A stretch of 64,000 nt of DNA from an uncultured Clostridium sp. (GTDB taxonomy: Bacteria > Bacillota > Clostridia > Lachnospirales > Lachnospiraceae): assembly GCA_902496665.1 (NCBI GenBank), contig CABVBU010000004.1, positions 62,001-126,000 on the forward strand. Direction: 5' to 3'. The position numbers were made by a program, and so were the translations under genes. Each line of letters starts with the position of its first letter. The stretch's first letter is position 1. Positions 1-8,950 of this stretch are shown one piece after another. The notes below the pieces were generated by a model. It did no database searches. It saw only the letters and a list, made by a program, of their open reading frames with translations, and was not told where the DNA came from.

Positions 1-44
1 TCAGCTGGGAAAGCTTTTCTTATTGTGAAATTATCCTCTGTCAT
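1..44 (-). CDS. 5' end of an unidentified protein (truncated by window edge)
   Basis: An ATG at 44 on the minus strand is preceded by a good ribosome site (AGAGGAG, 7 bases before the start) and lies downstream of a plausible sigma-A promoter at 86-114. Only about 14 codons are present, reading MTEDNFTIRKAFPA. The opening would suit a GNAT-type acetyltransferase, but this is too short to assign. The signal is the combination of promoter, ribosome site and open frame running off the window. Confidence 0.5.
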   Translation of the reverse strand, partial: MTEDNFTIRKAFPA

Positions 45-85
45 AGATGTTCTCCTCTTTCATAGGTAAACTGATTGCTGTTCCC

Positions 86-114
86 ATTGTATCATAGTGT
101 TTTTCGCAAGACAA
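86..114 (-). promoter_or_regulatory. sigma-A type promoter for the gene leaving the left edge
   Basis: On the minus strand TTGTCT (109-114), a 17-base spacer and TACAAT (86-91) form a near-consensus promoter. It lies about 40 bases upstream of the ATG at 44 and just after the stop of the YtvI-like gene, so the left-edge gene probably has its own transcript. Confidence 0.55.
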
Positions 115-123
115 TCTGTCTTT

Positions 124-1194
124 TCAGCTCCCCTGCTCCTCATACATCCGCACCAGGTCCCCGATCAGCAGCACTCCCACCGGTCCCAGAATCAGTCCCG
201 GCAACCCAAACAATTTAAGCCCCACATACATGGATACCAGTGATCCCAACGGCGAAAGCCCCACCTGCTTTCCCATCAGTCTCGCCTCTGAGATCTGACG
301 CAGAAAGTAACAGACCACATAGACGCCGAAGATCACCGCCGCTTTTTTCCACGCCTTCTGAAACAGAAGTACGACTCCCCACGGAATCAGCACAGTCCCG
401 GCCCCCAATACCGGCAATGCGTCCAGGATCCCGATCCCACATCCGAACAAAAACGAATAGGGATTTCCGATCACTGCCAATCCGAAGATACACACGGCAC
501 TTGTTAGGAACAGAATAAACGCCTGGGTCTTCAGCCACGCGCTCACCACGGATGCGATCCGCTCTCCCACTACGAGAAATTCCCGCCGGAATACGGACCT
601 GCTCCGCTTTTCCCTGAGATCATCCATCTCCTGCAGTGTCAGGATCACCGCGGCAAAATAGATAAAGAAAAGGACGATCCCGGCGCCAGCCACACGGATC
701 GCAGACACGGAGCGGTCCATGAGCACCGGCATCGTGGAATTCTTAAACATCTGCCGGACCTCTTCCACTGCTCTCCCCGCAAGCTCCACCAGCGCGTCCG
801 CCTTAAGCCCCATCTTCTGCTCCAGGATGCGGCAGGTATCCGTGAGCCGCAGATCAAGGGCGGAAAGCCAGTCCGGAAATCTCCGGATAAAAAGCCCCGT
901 CTGGCTCACCGCCATGCTGCCGCCCGCATAAAGGAGTCCGAAAACAAGGCATGACAGCACCAGAAGTTCGATCCCGCCGACAAGCGACACCGGCAGTTGG
1001 TGCATCTTCCCCCGAAACGGCACCGCAATACGGTTCGAGAGGAAACGGACCGACGGGCGCAGAAACAGCGCCGTCCCATATGCACATAAAAAGGGAATCA
1101 CGAGGGGTAGAAGATAGCGGAACGCTCCGTATACCACACCCGTGATTCCCAGAATCAGTAGAAATTTCTTCAGTTTTTTCTCAGGACTTACCAT
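124..1194 (-). CDS. AI-2E / YtvI-type polytopic membrane protein
   Basis: A protein of about 356 residues of the AI-2E transporter family (PF01594), closest in style to the Firmicute sporulation membrane protein YtvI. Several hydrophobic segments are visible: two near the N terminus (around residues 12-50), one around 75-95, and a cluster from about 175 to the end containing the family-typical Gly-rich GCGIGILDALPVLGAG stretch. The start at 1194 (MVSPEKK) is preferred because the in-frame extension to 1272 is polar and has no good ribosome site. Substrate and exact role are unknown; the sporulation link is inferred from family resemblance only. Confidence 0.75.
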   Translation of the reverse strand: MVSPEKKLKKFLLILGITGVVYGAFRYLLPLVIPFLCAYGTALFLRPSVRFLSNRIAVPFRGKMHQLPVSLVGGIELLVLSCLVFGLLYAGGSMAVSQTGLFIRRFPDWLSALDLRLTDTCRILEQKMGLKADALVELAGRAVEEVRQMFKNSTMPVLMDRSVSAIRVAGAGIVLFFIYFAAVILTLQEMDDLREKRSRSVFRREFLVVGERIASVVSAWLKTQAFILFLTSAVCIFGLAVIGNPYSFLFGCGIGILDALPVLGAGTVLIPWGVVLLFQKAWKKAAVIFGVYVVCYFLRQISEARLMGKQVGLSPLGSLVSMYVGLKLFGLPGLILGPVGVLLIGDLVRMYEEQGS

Positions 1195-1413
1195 GGAATC
1201 ACCCGTTTTCTGATTTGTACTTCCTTTGTACTGCTCATAGTATGGGCGGAAATTCCCGCGATATGCGCGCATCGGGACGATTCCATAATCTGTTTTTTTC
1301 CATGGTTCTTAGCAGAACATGATCATTTACAAACCTCGACCTTTGAATCTGAAGATCTTCACCTCCACAGTTGCCAACGCCACAACCTGCAGCAGAAAAC
1401 AGCCCAACCAGGA

Positions 1414-2214
1414 TCAAACTTGAAACAACTGAAATGCCCCTCCAACCGGTTCTATCTCAAACGTCATTTCTTTCTTCGTCACCGGATGAAAAAAAGTCAG
1501 CGATGAAGCACAGAGTGCGATCGACTCTCTTCCATTTCCCATATTTCCTGCTGTTCTGATGCCCGGCATATTTCTATTTTCTTCTGCCTTCGCAGTTCCC
1601 TGGTCTACATTCTCCTTCTTATCAGCTCCGTCAATTTCTGCAGTCACCCCATACTTCAGATCCCCATACAGCGGCGTCCCATGATGCGCCATCTGCACGC
1701 GGATCTGGTGATGCCTTCCGGTCTTCAGCGCAACCCTCACCAGACTCAGCTCCGTTCCCTGCATCCCGGCAGCTTCCCCGTCAATGGTTTTCAATATTTC
1801 GTAGGACAGCTCCGCCTTCTTCGCGCCGGTTATCCCCTTATCCACAACCTGTGAATAATTCCCGTCCGGTGTTTTCACCAGATAATCCACATAGTTATCC
1901 ACCATATTCACAGGTCTTCCGTGGACAACTGCTGTGTAGATTTTTTTCATCTTATGGCTCTGAATCTGCTCACTTAAAGCCGCTGCCGCTCGTTTCGTTT
2001 TCGCGTACACCATCACGCCCGACACAGGCTTGTCCAATCTGTGGATAACTCCCACATAAGGTTCTTTTCCCGGTGTGCATGATTTGTTGATAACCAGGTG
2101 TTTTTTCACCTCACTGACCATATCCGGTGCGAACCGCTTCGCAGCCTGGGATTCCACACCTGCAGGCTTTACGGCCACCAGGATCTCGTCATCTTCATAT
2201 AATACTTTTAACAT
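1414..2214 (-). CDS. RluA-family 23S rRNA/tRNA pseudouridine synthase
   Basis: A 266-residue RluA-family pseudouridine synthase, which isomerises specific uridines in structured RNA. The catalytic motif HRLDKPVSGV with the essential Asp is near residue 58, and the family motifs GRHHQIRVQ and TPLYGDLKYG follow at about 165-185. There is no N-terminal S4 domain, so this is one of the short paralogues and its target cannot be named. A polar insertion of about 40 residues (DGADKKENVDQG onwards) separates the core from the last strand. The ATG at 2214 is preferred to the TTG one codon upstream. Confidence 0.85.
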   Translation of the reverse strand: MLKVLYEDDEILVAVKPAGVESQAAKRFAPDMVSEVKKHLVINKSCTPGKEPYVGVIHRLDKPVSGVMVYAKTKRAAAALSEQIQSHKMKKIYTAVVHGRPVNMVDNYVDYLVKTPDGNYSQVVDKGITGAKKAELSYEILKTIDGEAAGMQGTELSLVRVALKTGRHHQIRVQMAHHGTPLYGDLKYGVTAEIDGADKKENVDQGTAKAEENRNMPGIRTAGNMGNGRESIALCASSLTFFHPVTKKEMTFEIEPVGGAFQLFQV

Positions 2215-2491
2215 CAAAATATTTCCCCTTGCATATTTTTATCGTAAGTGGTATAGTATATTCAAACGTGATAAGTAGTTTTGAAAACTACATGTCGTAT
2301 TTTAAATATTCACTTTAACTTTGAAACCAGACTCTGCATTCATTTGCTGCAATGATCTGAAATTCGTCCGCCACAACCTATTATCGCAGATCCATATCGG
2401 ACTAATTCATTTCATACAGTCACGCACATTCTGATTTCCAATATTTTTCCCTGTTCAGGACAGGCTATCCCGCATGATTGGAGGAATGATT

Positions 2492-3148
2492 ATGGAACTG
2501 AAAATAAAAGATCCCGGAAGCGCACTGACCCACTTTATCGCCATGCTGGCCGCAATGGTTGCCGCAACACCGCTCTTAATCAAAGCCGCGTCCGTCCCTG
2601 GAACCATGCATTTAAAGGCCCTCAGCGTCTTCATCGTCAGCATGATCCTGCTCTACGCCGCAAGCACGGTCTACCACACCTTCGACATCTCGGAGCATGT
2701 CAACAAAATTCTCCGGAAAATCGACCACATGATGATCTTCATCCTGATCGCCGGAACCTACACGCCGGTGTGCCTGATCGTCCTCGGAAATAAGTCCGGC
2801 TACCGGATGCTGTCCCTTGTATGGGGCATCGCCATCGTGGGCATCATCATCAATGCCCTCTGGATTAACTGCCCGAAGTGGTTCTCCTCCGTGATCTACA
2901 TCGCGATGGGCTGGGTATGCATCATGGCGATCCGCCAGATTGTTGCCGCTCTCACACCTGCTGCTTTCGCATGGCTTCTCGCCGGCGGCATCATCTACAC
3001 CATCGGCGGTGTAATCTACGCACTGAAGCTGCCGATCTTCAACTCAAAACACAAAAATTTCGGCTCCCACGAGATCTTCCACCTCTTCGTTATGGGCGGA
3101 AGCTTCTGCCATTACATGATGATGTATGGATATGTGGCTGCTGCGTAA
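2492..3148 (+). CDS. hemolysin III family membrane protein (TrhA/YqfA-like)
   Basis: A 218-residue, seven-helix membrane protein of the hemolysin III / PAQR-related family. Family motifs are STVYHTF near residue 60, KIDHMMIFILIAGTYTPV near 75, and a C-terminal HEIFHLFVMGGSFCHY containing the conserved metal-binding histidines. Known members help membrane energy homeostasis rather than acting as true toxins. Three in-frame ATGs lie close together; 2492 is chosen because GGAGG (2480-2484) sits 7 bases before it. It is a single-gene unit ending at the terminator at 3175-3213, convergent with the carboxypeptidase gene. Confidence 0.85.
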   Translation: MELKIKDPGSALTHFIAMLAAMVAATPLLIKAASVPGTMHLKALSVFIVSMILLYAASTVYHTFDISEHVNKILRKIDHMMIFILIAGTYTPVCLIVLGNKSGYRMLSLVWGIAIVGIIINALWINCPKWFSSVIYIAMGWVCIMAIRQIVAALTPAAFAWLLAGGIIYTIGGVIYALKLPIFNSKHKNFGSHEIFHLFVMGGSFCHYMMMYGYVAAA

Positions 3149-3174
3149 AACCAACTTCATTTCCAGTATATCAG

Positions 3175-3213
3175 AAAAGCGGCTTGATCACAATTGATCC
3201 AGCCGCTTTCTCT
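3175..3213. terminator. bidirectional intrinsic terminator
   Basis: AAAGCGGCT and AGCCGCTTT form a 9-bp stem between two convergent genes, with T-rich sequence on the plus side and A-rich sequence before it, so it can serve both strands. Confidence 0.75.
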
Positions 3214-3240
3214 CTTCTATCTCTTCTATCTCTTCTATCT
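3211..3240. repeat. 9-bp microsatellite carrying repeated in-frame stop codons
   Basis: CTCTTCTAT is repeated three times plus a partial copy. In the frame of the carboxypeptidase gene each unit reads TAG AAG AGA, so the natural stop at 3235-3237 is followed by two more in-frame TAG codons at 9-base intervals. Confidence 0.85.
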
Positions 3241-4821
3241 CTTCCGTCTCTCCTCGTCCCTCTTCCGCTTCTCTTCAAGCAGCCTGTTGAACTCGGCCTC
3301 CGCGTCGCCGCCTTCGGCCACGAGACGCTGTCTTCTCTTTTCGCGACGAAGTGCTTCTGCTTCCGCCTCTTTCCTGTTGTTCTGGATCATGAACCAGATA
3401 CCGCCGCCGATCAGGGCTGCTGCCGCGAGGATTCCGATCACGATCAGGATGATCTTCACAGGGAATCCTGTCTTCACATCATTGCTGCCGGCCTGATCCG
3501 ACGCGTTGTCCGCGTCATCTGCCGCCGTGGTCACATCTGCCTCGCCCACGGTTTCCGTCTCAGCCTCAGTGCTCTCGTCATCTGCTGACGGATCCGCAGC
3601 GTCTGTGCTCTCCTCGGACGTTTCTTCCGCTGCAGTGGTCTCAGTCTCTCCTGCTGCCTCCGCAGCTGCAAGAGCTTCCGCCCCCGCCTTCGTCATCAGA
3701 TACGCAGAACCGATCTTTCTCTCATTGTAAATGTAGTTGAGCACTCCGACCGTTCCCTCCGGCGCTCCGTCCGGAACTGCGCCGAGACTTAATTCCGCGT
3801 CCGCGAATGTGGCATCCTTCGGAAGTGTGATCTTCTTTCCTGTCTGGATCGCCAGGTCGGACGGCGCATAGCTTGTCCCATTTACATCCACCTGGTCCTC
3901 TCCTGTGACATATCTCGTCTCATTCTCCGCGATATCCACGTTCTGGAACCGGTTCAGGCCAAACTGCAGCAACGATTTTCCATCGATGAAATACTGTCTC
4001 GGACTTCCCTTTAAGATGACGGATACGACGCGTCTTCCATCCTTCTCACCGTATGTAACAAGCGTGTTTCCTGCTTTTAAGAGATATCCGGTCTTTCCTG
4101 CAACCGCCTCCGGGCAGTAATACTCGCTGGAAGTATCCTCTGTGATCACGAGACGGTGCTCGTTCCGCACACTGGCCCCGTCCGGGTTGTTTGTCGTCGG
4201 TCCCACCTTCCATGACTTCGTGGAGCTGATCTCCAGAAGCTTCGGGTTGCTGTAGGCCGCCGCCGCGATCTTCGTCATATCATACGCTGTAACCACCTGG
4301 TCATCGTTGTTGAGACCCGACGGGTTCGCGAAATGGCTCTCCGTGCATCCGAGCTCCGCGAGCTTCGCGTTCATCATGTCCACGAAGTCCGGAATACTGC
4401 CTGCCACATGTTCCGCCAGGGCGTTCGCCGCCTGGTTGACGGATGCAAGAAGCAGCGCGTAGAGGCAATCCTCAACGGTCATGGTGTCTCCAGCCACGAG
4501 GCTCAGCTTATTTCCACTGTCCGCCTCCACGGAGTTCATGGCCTTGTCCGAGTAAGTGACTGTGTCGGAGAGATCCGCATGTTCCAGGACCACGAGGGCT
4601 GTGAGGATCTTTGTGATACTCGCCGGATAGTATTCCACATGGCTGTTCTGTCCGAAAAGCATCGTTCCGGTGTCAACGTCCATGACGGCTCCCGCCTCCG
4701 CCTCGATCCCCGTATCAGAGGGCCAGTCGGGTCTCGCGAAAGCCTGCATCGTTCCCAGCTGGGCAAACACGAGCACGCCGCAGAGCACCTTTGCCAGTTT
4801 CTTTTTTAAAGTACAAACCAT
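3235..4821 (-). CDS. D-alanyl-D-alanine carboxypeptidase (S11 family, DacF-like)
   Basis: A 528-residue penicillin-binding carboxypeptidase that trims the terminal D-Ala from peptidoglycan stem peptides. A signal peptide covers residues 1-29. The catalytic SxxK is SITK near residue 69, SxN is SVN near 127, and KTG is in GKTGYLLKAG near 243. After the PBP5-like C-terminal domain comes an acidic, Thr/Ala/Glu-rich stretch, a single membrane helix (around 455-480) and a highly charged cytoplasmic tail. It is therefore anchored by a true helix rather than the usual amphipathic one. ATG at 4821 follows GGGAG at good spacing. Several dac paralogues are normal in spore formers; dacF is a likeness, not a proven name. 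Confidence 0.9.
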   Translation of the reverse strand: MVCTLKKKLAKVLCGVLVFAQLGTMQAFARPDWPSDTGIEAEAGAVMDVDTGTMLFGQNSHVEYYPASITKILTALVVLEHADLSDTVTYSDKAMNSVEADSGNKLSLVAGDTMTVEDCLYALLLASVNQAANALAEHVAGSIPDFVDMMNAKLAELGCTESHFANPSGLNNDDQVVTAYDMTKIAAAAYSNPKLLEISSTKSWKVGPTTNNPDGASVRNEHRLVITEDTSSEYYCPEAVAGKTGYLLKAGNTLVTYGEKDGRRVVSVILKGSPRQYFIDGKSLLQFGLNRFQNVDIAENETRYVTGEDQVDVNGTSYAPSDLAIQTGKKITLPKDATFADAELSLGAVPDGAPEGTVGVLNYIYNERKIGSAYLMTKAGAEALAAAEAAGETETTAAEETSEESTDAADPSADDESTEAETETVGEADVTTAADDADNASDQAGSNDVKTGFPVKIILIVIGILAAAALIGGGIWFMIQNNRKEAEAEALRREKRRQRLVAEGGDAEAEFNRLLEEKRKRDEERRKR

Positions 4822-4973
4822 AAATATTTTCTCCCTGTATTCCGTATCTGTTCATTTTCCTTACAGACACTAGCAAAATTCCTTCCAAAATCGAGAAATT
4901 TTGCCTTCTATATGATGTTTTCCTGCAGACAGTGCAATAAATTCAAAGCTCCGCCGCATATTTATGAAGCTTT

Positions 4974-5237
4974 TCAGGAAATCGGCTTCTCAATCGTTCC
5001 ATGAGCCACCAGTTCATCCTTCTGCTTCCGGGAAAGCTGTTTTACCCTCACTTCCCGGCTCATCGCCTCTTCCTTCGTCTCGAAAGTCTCATACCACACA
5101 AGCCGCACCGGCCGCCTGGGCTTCGTGTACTTCGCCCCACGCCCGGAATTGTGCGCCTTCACCCTTTTTTCCAGGTCGTTCGTCCATCCGCAGTAGAGGG
5201 TCCCGTCCGAACATTCCAGAAGATATGTGTAGTTCAT
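4974..5237 (-). CDS. GIY-YIG domain protein (YhbQ-like)
   Basis: An 87-residue single-domain GIY-YIG nuclease-fold protein. The signature appears in variant form as YTYLLECSDGTLYCG near the N terminus, followed by KRVKAHNSGRGAKYT and the conserved E of TKEEAMSREVRVKQL. The start at 5237 is preferred because GGAG lies 6 bases before it inside the longer in-frame ATG reading. Members of this small family are DNA-repair or structure-specific nuclease candidates, but the cellular role is largely unknown. It lies upstream of, and in the same direction as, the carboxypeptidase gene with a 150-bp gap. Confidence 0.85.
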   Translation of the reverse strand: MNYTYLLECSDGTLYCGWTNDLEKRVKAHNSGRGAKYTKPRRPVRLVWYETFETKEEAMSREVRVKQLSRKQKDELVAHGTIEKPIS

Positions 5238-5249
5238 GTTGTTCTCCAT

Positions 5250-5678
5250 TTCACGGCGATACCGGCACCCGCCTGTATCCTGCCCGCCATTCCCTGCTCT
5301 CTGACACTTTACATGTTATGTAAACGGCAATGGGACCATGGAATCCATCGCCGCTCTCCGAAAGCCTTGGCCCGCGGAATCTATATGAAAGCATCGGGAT
5401 GCCTTTGATGTGATTTTCTGTGGTACTGTTATTTTATGCCGCAGTTTTCAGAACGTTACAGGATTATTCTTCTGTTTCCGATTCTGGCATATTCCATAAC
5501 ATTCTGTCGCTCCCGACCGATGTCATTTTGCTGCGTGCAGAAAATCCCACTCATACCATTATATAAAATTTTCCCCGAATTGCAACCAGACATTCGGGGA
5601 AAATCAAACATTGCCGCATTTTGCACTTGATTTTCAACAAAAAACAGCACCGGAAAACGGCCGCACACGGAATCTGCT
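5250..5678. other. intergenic region with one terminator
   Basis: I see no convincing gene in these 429 bases. The only clear element is a stem (5568-5580 with 5592-5604, ATTTTCCCCGAAT and its complement) flanked by A/T runs. It lies about 75 bases beyond the stop of the SPOCS-LysM gene and probably terminates it. A weaker stem around 5320-5350 has no U-tract. Confidence 0.6.
5566..5606 (-). terminator. intrinsic terminator after the SPOCS-LysM gene
   Basis: A 13-bp perfect stem ending in a TTTTATATAA run on the minus strand, downstream of the stop at 5679. Confidence 0.7.
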
Positions 5679-7235
5679 CTATCCCTGCACCGTTTTCACC
5701 AAAATCAGTCTGTCACCCGGCCGGATCGTGCTGTCCGTCAGGTGGTTTAGCTCCATGATCCGTTCTACGCTTGTATGGAACATCCTGGCGATCTTCCAGA
5801 GACTGTCCCCCGGCTTCACCACATACCCGATGATCCCCGGCATTTTTTTGAGTCGCTCCGTATCCAAAGGTTCCTCCGCCACACTCAGGACCGTCTGCTC
5901 GCAGACAGGCTTTAACACCAGCACATCCGCCGTGATCTGCGCCTTCACCTCCACGGCATCCCCGCCTGCCATGACAGCTGTAAGCCCGGAGATCCCCGGC
6001 TCAATCTCATATACCACATCCTGCGTCAGACCATCCGCGGCTGCCATCAGATGGAACGGCAGCACCTCCGACGCTGCCCCCACAGGTGCCTGGTCATCCG
6101 CCGTCAGATATAAAAGCCGGATCTCCAGGACCCCGTCCATGTGGATTCCGTCCTCCTTGGTCTGGACCTCATCGATCTTCACGTCCCCGTCGCTGTGGCA
6201 TACCTGCAGGATCCGCTGCCTTCCGGTGAGCTGGACCTTCTCCTGGAGCTTCGTTTTCACCTGGTTCCGCACCGCCAGCGTATCAAAGCACACCGTCCCG
6301 GTCTCCGGAACCGCCTCCCGGTCCAGGGCATAGAGGTCCCCGAGAAGCTCCACCTGCTCTTCCTCGTAGAGCCTGATGTCCAGTTCCATGACCGCGTCCA
6401 CGGATATCTCCCGCATCTCCCCGTCGGAATCCGGCTGCAGTTCCATATCCCGGTGCACTAACTTCACCGTGATAAACGGGATCATGTCCTCCGCAGATTC
6501 TGTGAGCTCCACATCCCCGGAAAACGGCACAGTCTCCTCAAAACACTGCACTGGCATCTGCCCGCCGCCCGCGGAGTAGACCGCAAATACCAGAAGATCG
6601 CCGCTGATATGGATCTTCCCGTCTAGGGGCTTCGTCTCCACATCCTGAAGCCGCATATCCTGCCACAAAAGTGTCTCCGCGTCCTGGTTGTTTCCAGGGA
6701 TCGTAAGGACTTCCCGCACCCGGAACGTGTCCCGCCGCCGGACGGCGATTGCCGTCACGGTCAGCGTCTTCTTCAACGCCTCCACCTCACCGTCGAATTT
6801 CACGTCCGACGCCGCCTCCATGTCCCGGATCTCGTCCGCCTTGAGTTCCAGGGTCACTAACGCCTTGACATTCAGTTTTCTCGAGTTGATGAGACTCACA
6901 TTCAGGTCATCCAGCTCCCATCCCGCCTGCACATAGTCATTCTCCGCAAGCCCCGGCATATGTACGGTCTCCGCAAACGGGATGCTGCCGGCAAGAGCCG
7001 TGAGTTCTCCGCCGGGCCGCCGGTACAGGATCCGGAATTCCAGCTTTCCACTGATCTCTGCCTTCTCTCCGGGGTTCTTCACCGACTCGATTTTTACCTC
7101 CCCGTTCTCCATGATCAGTTCTTCCACATCATCCATAGAATCCGGCACATTGAAATCGTCATCCAGGGTCATCTGGGACGTGACGTTCCCCCTGCGACGG
7201 TTCATGTGGATATGTTTCTTCAAAAGTTCCATCAT
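5679..7235 (-). CDS. SPOCS (DUF3794) and LysM domain protein
   Basis: A protein of about 518 residues with three SPOCS/DUF3794 repeats (roughly residues 30-130, 170-270 and 310-420), rich in short beta strands such as the opening DDFNVPDSMDDVEEL. A C-terminal LysM domain follows (YVVKPGDSLWKIARMFHTSV to the end), which binds peptidoglycan or chitin-like glycans. This architecture is widespread in sporulating Clostridia and is related to spore-coat morphogenetic proteins such as SafA/SpoVID, so a spore surface role is inferred. The start at 7235 (paired ATGs, GGTGG upstream) is preferred over 7265. It appears monocistronic. Confidence 0.8.
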   Translation of the reverse strand: MMELLKKHIHMNRRRGNVTSQMTLDDDFNVPDSMDDVEELIMENGEVKIESVKNPGEKAEISGKLEFRILYRRPGGELTALAGSIPFAETVHMPGLAENDYVQAGWELDDLNVSLINSRKLNVKALVTLELKADEIRDMEAASDVKFDGEVEALKKTLTVTAIAVRRRDTFRVREVLTIPGNNQDAETLLWQDMRLQDVETKPLDGKIHISGDLLVFAVYSAGGGQMPVQCFEETVPFSGDVELTESAEDMIPFITVKLVHRDMELQPDSDGEMREISVDAVMELDIRLYEEEQVELLGDLYALDREAVPETGTVCFDTLAVRNQVKTKLQEKVQLTGRQRILQVCHSDGDVKIDEVQTKEDGIHMDGVLEIRLLYLTADDQAPVGAASEVLPFHLMAAADGLTQDVVYEIEPGISGLTAVMAGGDAVEVKAQITADVLVLKPVCEQTVLSVAEEPLDTERLKKMPGIIGYVVKPGDSLWKIARMFHTSVERIMELNHLTDSTIRPGDRLILVKTVQG

Positions 7236-7412
7236 AAAAACGCCACCATACCTTTCCAAAGCCATGCTTTAGGAAATTGTATGATGGCAGTTATTATTTT
7301 ATTCTCGTTGTCACTTTCAATCCGGCGGCCTGAGCTTCTTTTCGCTCAATGCAGCACATCTGCTGGTCTGCTTAAAAGTTCTCCGGTTGTACTGCTGTTT
7401 CAATCCCTTCTG

Positions 7413-8063
7413 CTACAGTTCCTCCTTCGCCTTTTCCAGCTCTTTCTCCAGCTCTTTTACCCGCCGCTCCAGCTCGTCGATGGTCTCCTGCATCTTGCAG
7501 ATATGTTCCGTGTTGATCTTCTTTGACGGGTCTTTCACCGGCACACCGTCTTTTTTGACCTGTCTCGCAGGAATTCCGGCTGCGGTGCTGTTCTCCTCCA
7601 GGGGCTTTAAGAGGACTGCGTTCGCCGCGATCTGGCAGTTGTCACCGACTTCAAAGGCGCCGAGAATCTTTGCGCCCGCTCCGATGAGGACATTGTTTCC
7701 GATGGTCGGATGGCGTTTTCCCTTCTTTGTTCCAACGCCGCCCAGTGTTACACCCTGGTAGATCGTGCAGTTGTCGCCCACCACCGTTGTCTCGCCGATG
7801 ACGATACCGCAGCCGTGGTCGATGAGGATCCCATGTCCCAGGACCGCGCCCGGATGGATCTCGATCAGAGTGAAAAATCTGGCGATCTGGGAGATCAGAC
7901 GGCCGAGGAACCTCATATTGTGGGTCCAGAACCAGTGAGCGATCCGGTGCCAGATCAGGGCATGGACTCCCTGGTATAAAAGCAGGACCTCCAGCGCGCT
8001 TCTCGCCGCCGGATCTCTCTCCTGAACCGCCTTCACATCAAGCCAGATATCTTTCAACAACAT
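7413..8063 (-). CDS. cysE: serine O-acetyltransferase
   Basis: A 216-residue enzyme that transfers acetyl from acetyl-CoA to L-serine, giving O-acetylserine, the first step of cysteine synthesis. The N-terminal helical region (HALIWHRIAHWFW) is followed by the left-handed beta helix with hexapeptide repeats (IHPGAVLGHGILIDHG, VVGDNCTIYQGVTLGG) and the catalytic His/Asp region DHGCGIVIGE. The C terminus ends in a charged coiled coil (about residues 188-216) not found in the shortest homologues. GGAGG precedes the ATG at 8063. No cysK lies next to it. Confidence 0.93.
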   Translation of the reverse strand: MLLKDIWLDVKAVQERDPAARSALEVLLLYQGVHALIWHRIAHWFWTHNMRFLGRLISQIARFFTLIEIHPGAVLGHGILIDHGCGIVIGETTVVGDNCTIYQGVTLGGVGTKKGKRHPTIGNNVLIGAGAKILGAFEVGDNCQIAANAVLLKPLEENSTAAGIPARQVKKDGVPVKDPSKKINTEHICKMQETIDELERRVKELEKELEKAKEEL

Positions 8064-8200
8064 GTTTTTCCTCTCCTCCTGCCATCCCGTTGTAATCTTT
8101 TAAGACATATTTTCTCTGTCTATCATACGTATTCTGCCCATATTGTGTGTCCGAATTTCTTCATAATCTGCCGTCAAGACATTTATGGCCAATTACATGT

Positions 8201-8229
8201 ATTCTAGCAGAAATGATTATCAAAGTAAA
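8201..8229 (-). promoter_or_regulatory. candidate sigma-A promoter for cysE
   Basis: TTTACT (8224-8229), a 17-base spacer and TAGAAT (8201-8206) on the minus strand imply a 5' leader of about 130 bases. I did not recognise a T-box or other regulatory RNA in that leader. Confidence 0.45.
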
Positions 8230-8342
8230 GCGTTAACTCAATACATTGGTGCAAAATATCGAGTCTGTCTTATCTATATAAAGTAATTTCTGATTCACAA
8301 TATAAGGAAACACATTTGTAAACAAAACACGACAGTCAGGCT

Positions 8343-8786
8343 TTACTGGAATACCACCGGCTTATCCCGATACTCTGTCTTCACGATCAGCACTGGATAC
8401 GAGTTCTCTGTCCCCCTCGTCTCACCAGCCTCCGGTCCCATAAGTTCCGTGCGGATCACGATGGAATTATCCGTCTCATAGAGTTCCTTCACCGCCACGC
8501 TGTAGCCCCCGCCTTTCTGCGGACCCTCGCCGATGACGATATACATTTCCAGCCCGTCCGCGTATGTAAGCTTGAATGGTTTTTCCCGCTTTTTGTCGAT
8601 CAGCTCCTTTAATGCCGCCGGGATATCCGCCTCCCCTGTGACTGTAAATTCCAGGTCTTCTCCCTGCTTCTCCTCAGAATTTCCGGACTGACATCCGGTA
8701 AATGCCGCGATCCCGCCTAAGATCACCATCAGGACTCCCAGCACCGTAAGCACCTTTCTCGCGCGCCTTGGCAAACGTCTGAACAT
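8343..8786 (-). CDS. lipoprotein with PrcB C-terminal-like domain
   Basis: A 147-residue exported protein. A positively charged start and hydrophobic segment end in a lipobox, AFTGC (Cys near residue 32), so it is probably a lipoprotein. The rest resembles the small PrcB_C domain: a Gly-rich GPQKGGGYSVAVKELYETD motif near residue 95 and a final strand of the type PVLIVKTEYRDKPVVF. PrcB was first seen as part of a Treponema protease complex, but in Firmicutes this domain is of unknown function. The domain match is judged by eye and needs a profile search. Confidence 0.65.
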   Translation of the reverse strand: MFRRLPRRARKVLTVLGVLMVILGGIAAFTGCQSGNSEEKQGEDLEFTVTGEADIPAALKELIDKKREKPFKLTYADGLEMYIVIGEGPQKGGGYSVAVKELYETDNSIVIRTELMGPEAGETRGTENSYPVLIVKTEYRDKPVVFQ

Positions 8787-8854
8787 AAAATAAGATCCCC
8801 ATCATGGATTTTGTTACAATCCTATTCCGGGGATCCCATTTATATGAGTTTCTT

Positions 8855-8950
8855 ATTCGTAACTGTTCAGCAGATCTGCCCACTTGCTGCGCTGACCGTA
8901 AGAAAACTTAAGCTGGAAAGCAAAAATCCCATCAGCGAAGCTGATCTGGA
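8855..8950. repeat. dispersed intergenic repeat, copy A (truncated)
   Basis: These 96 bases align without gaps to 50125-50220, with 8 differences (about 92% identity). They include the conserved TAAGAAAAC region and the small palindrome ATCAGC-GAA-GCTGAT. Compared with the longer copy, this one lacks the right-hand arm: similarity stops exactly at 8950, next to the stop codon of the HicB-like gene. Confidence 0.9.
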
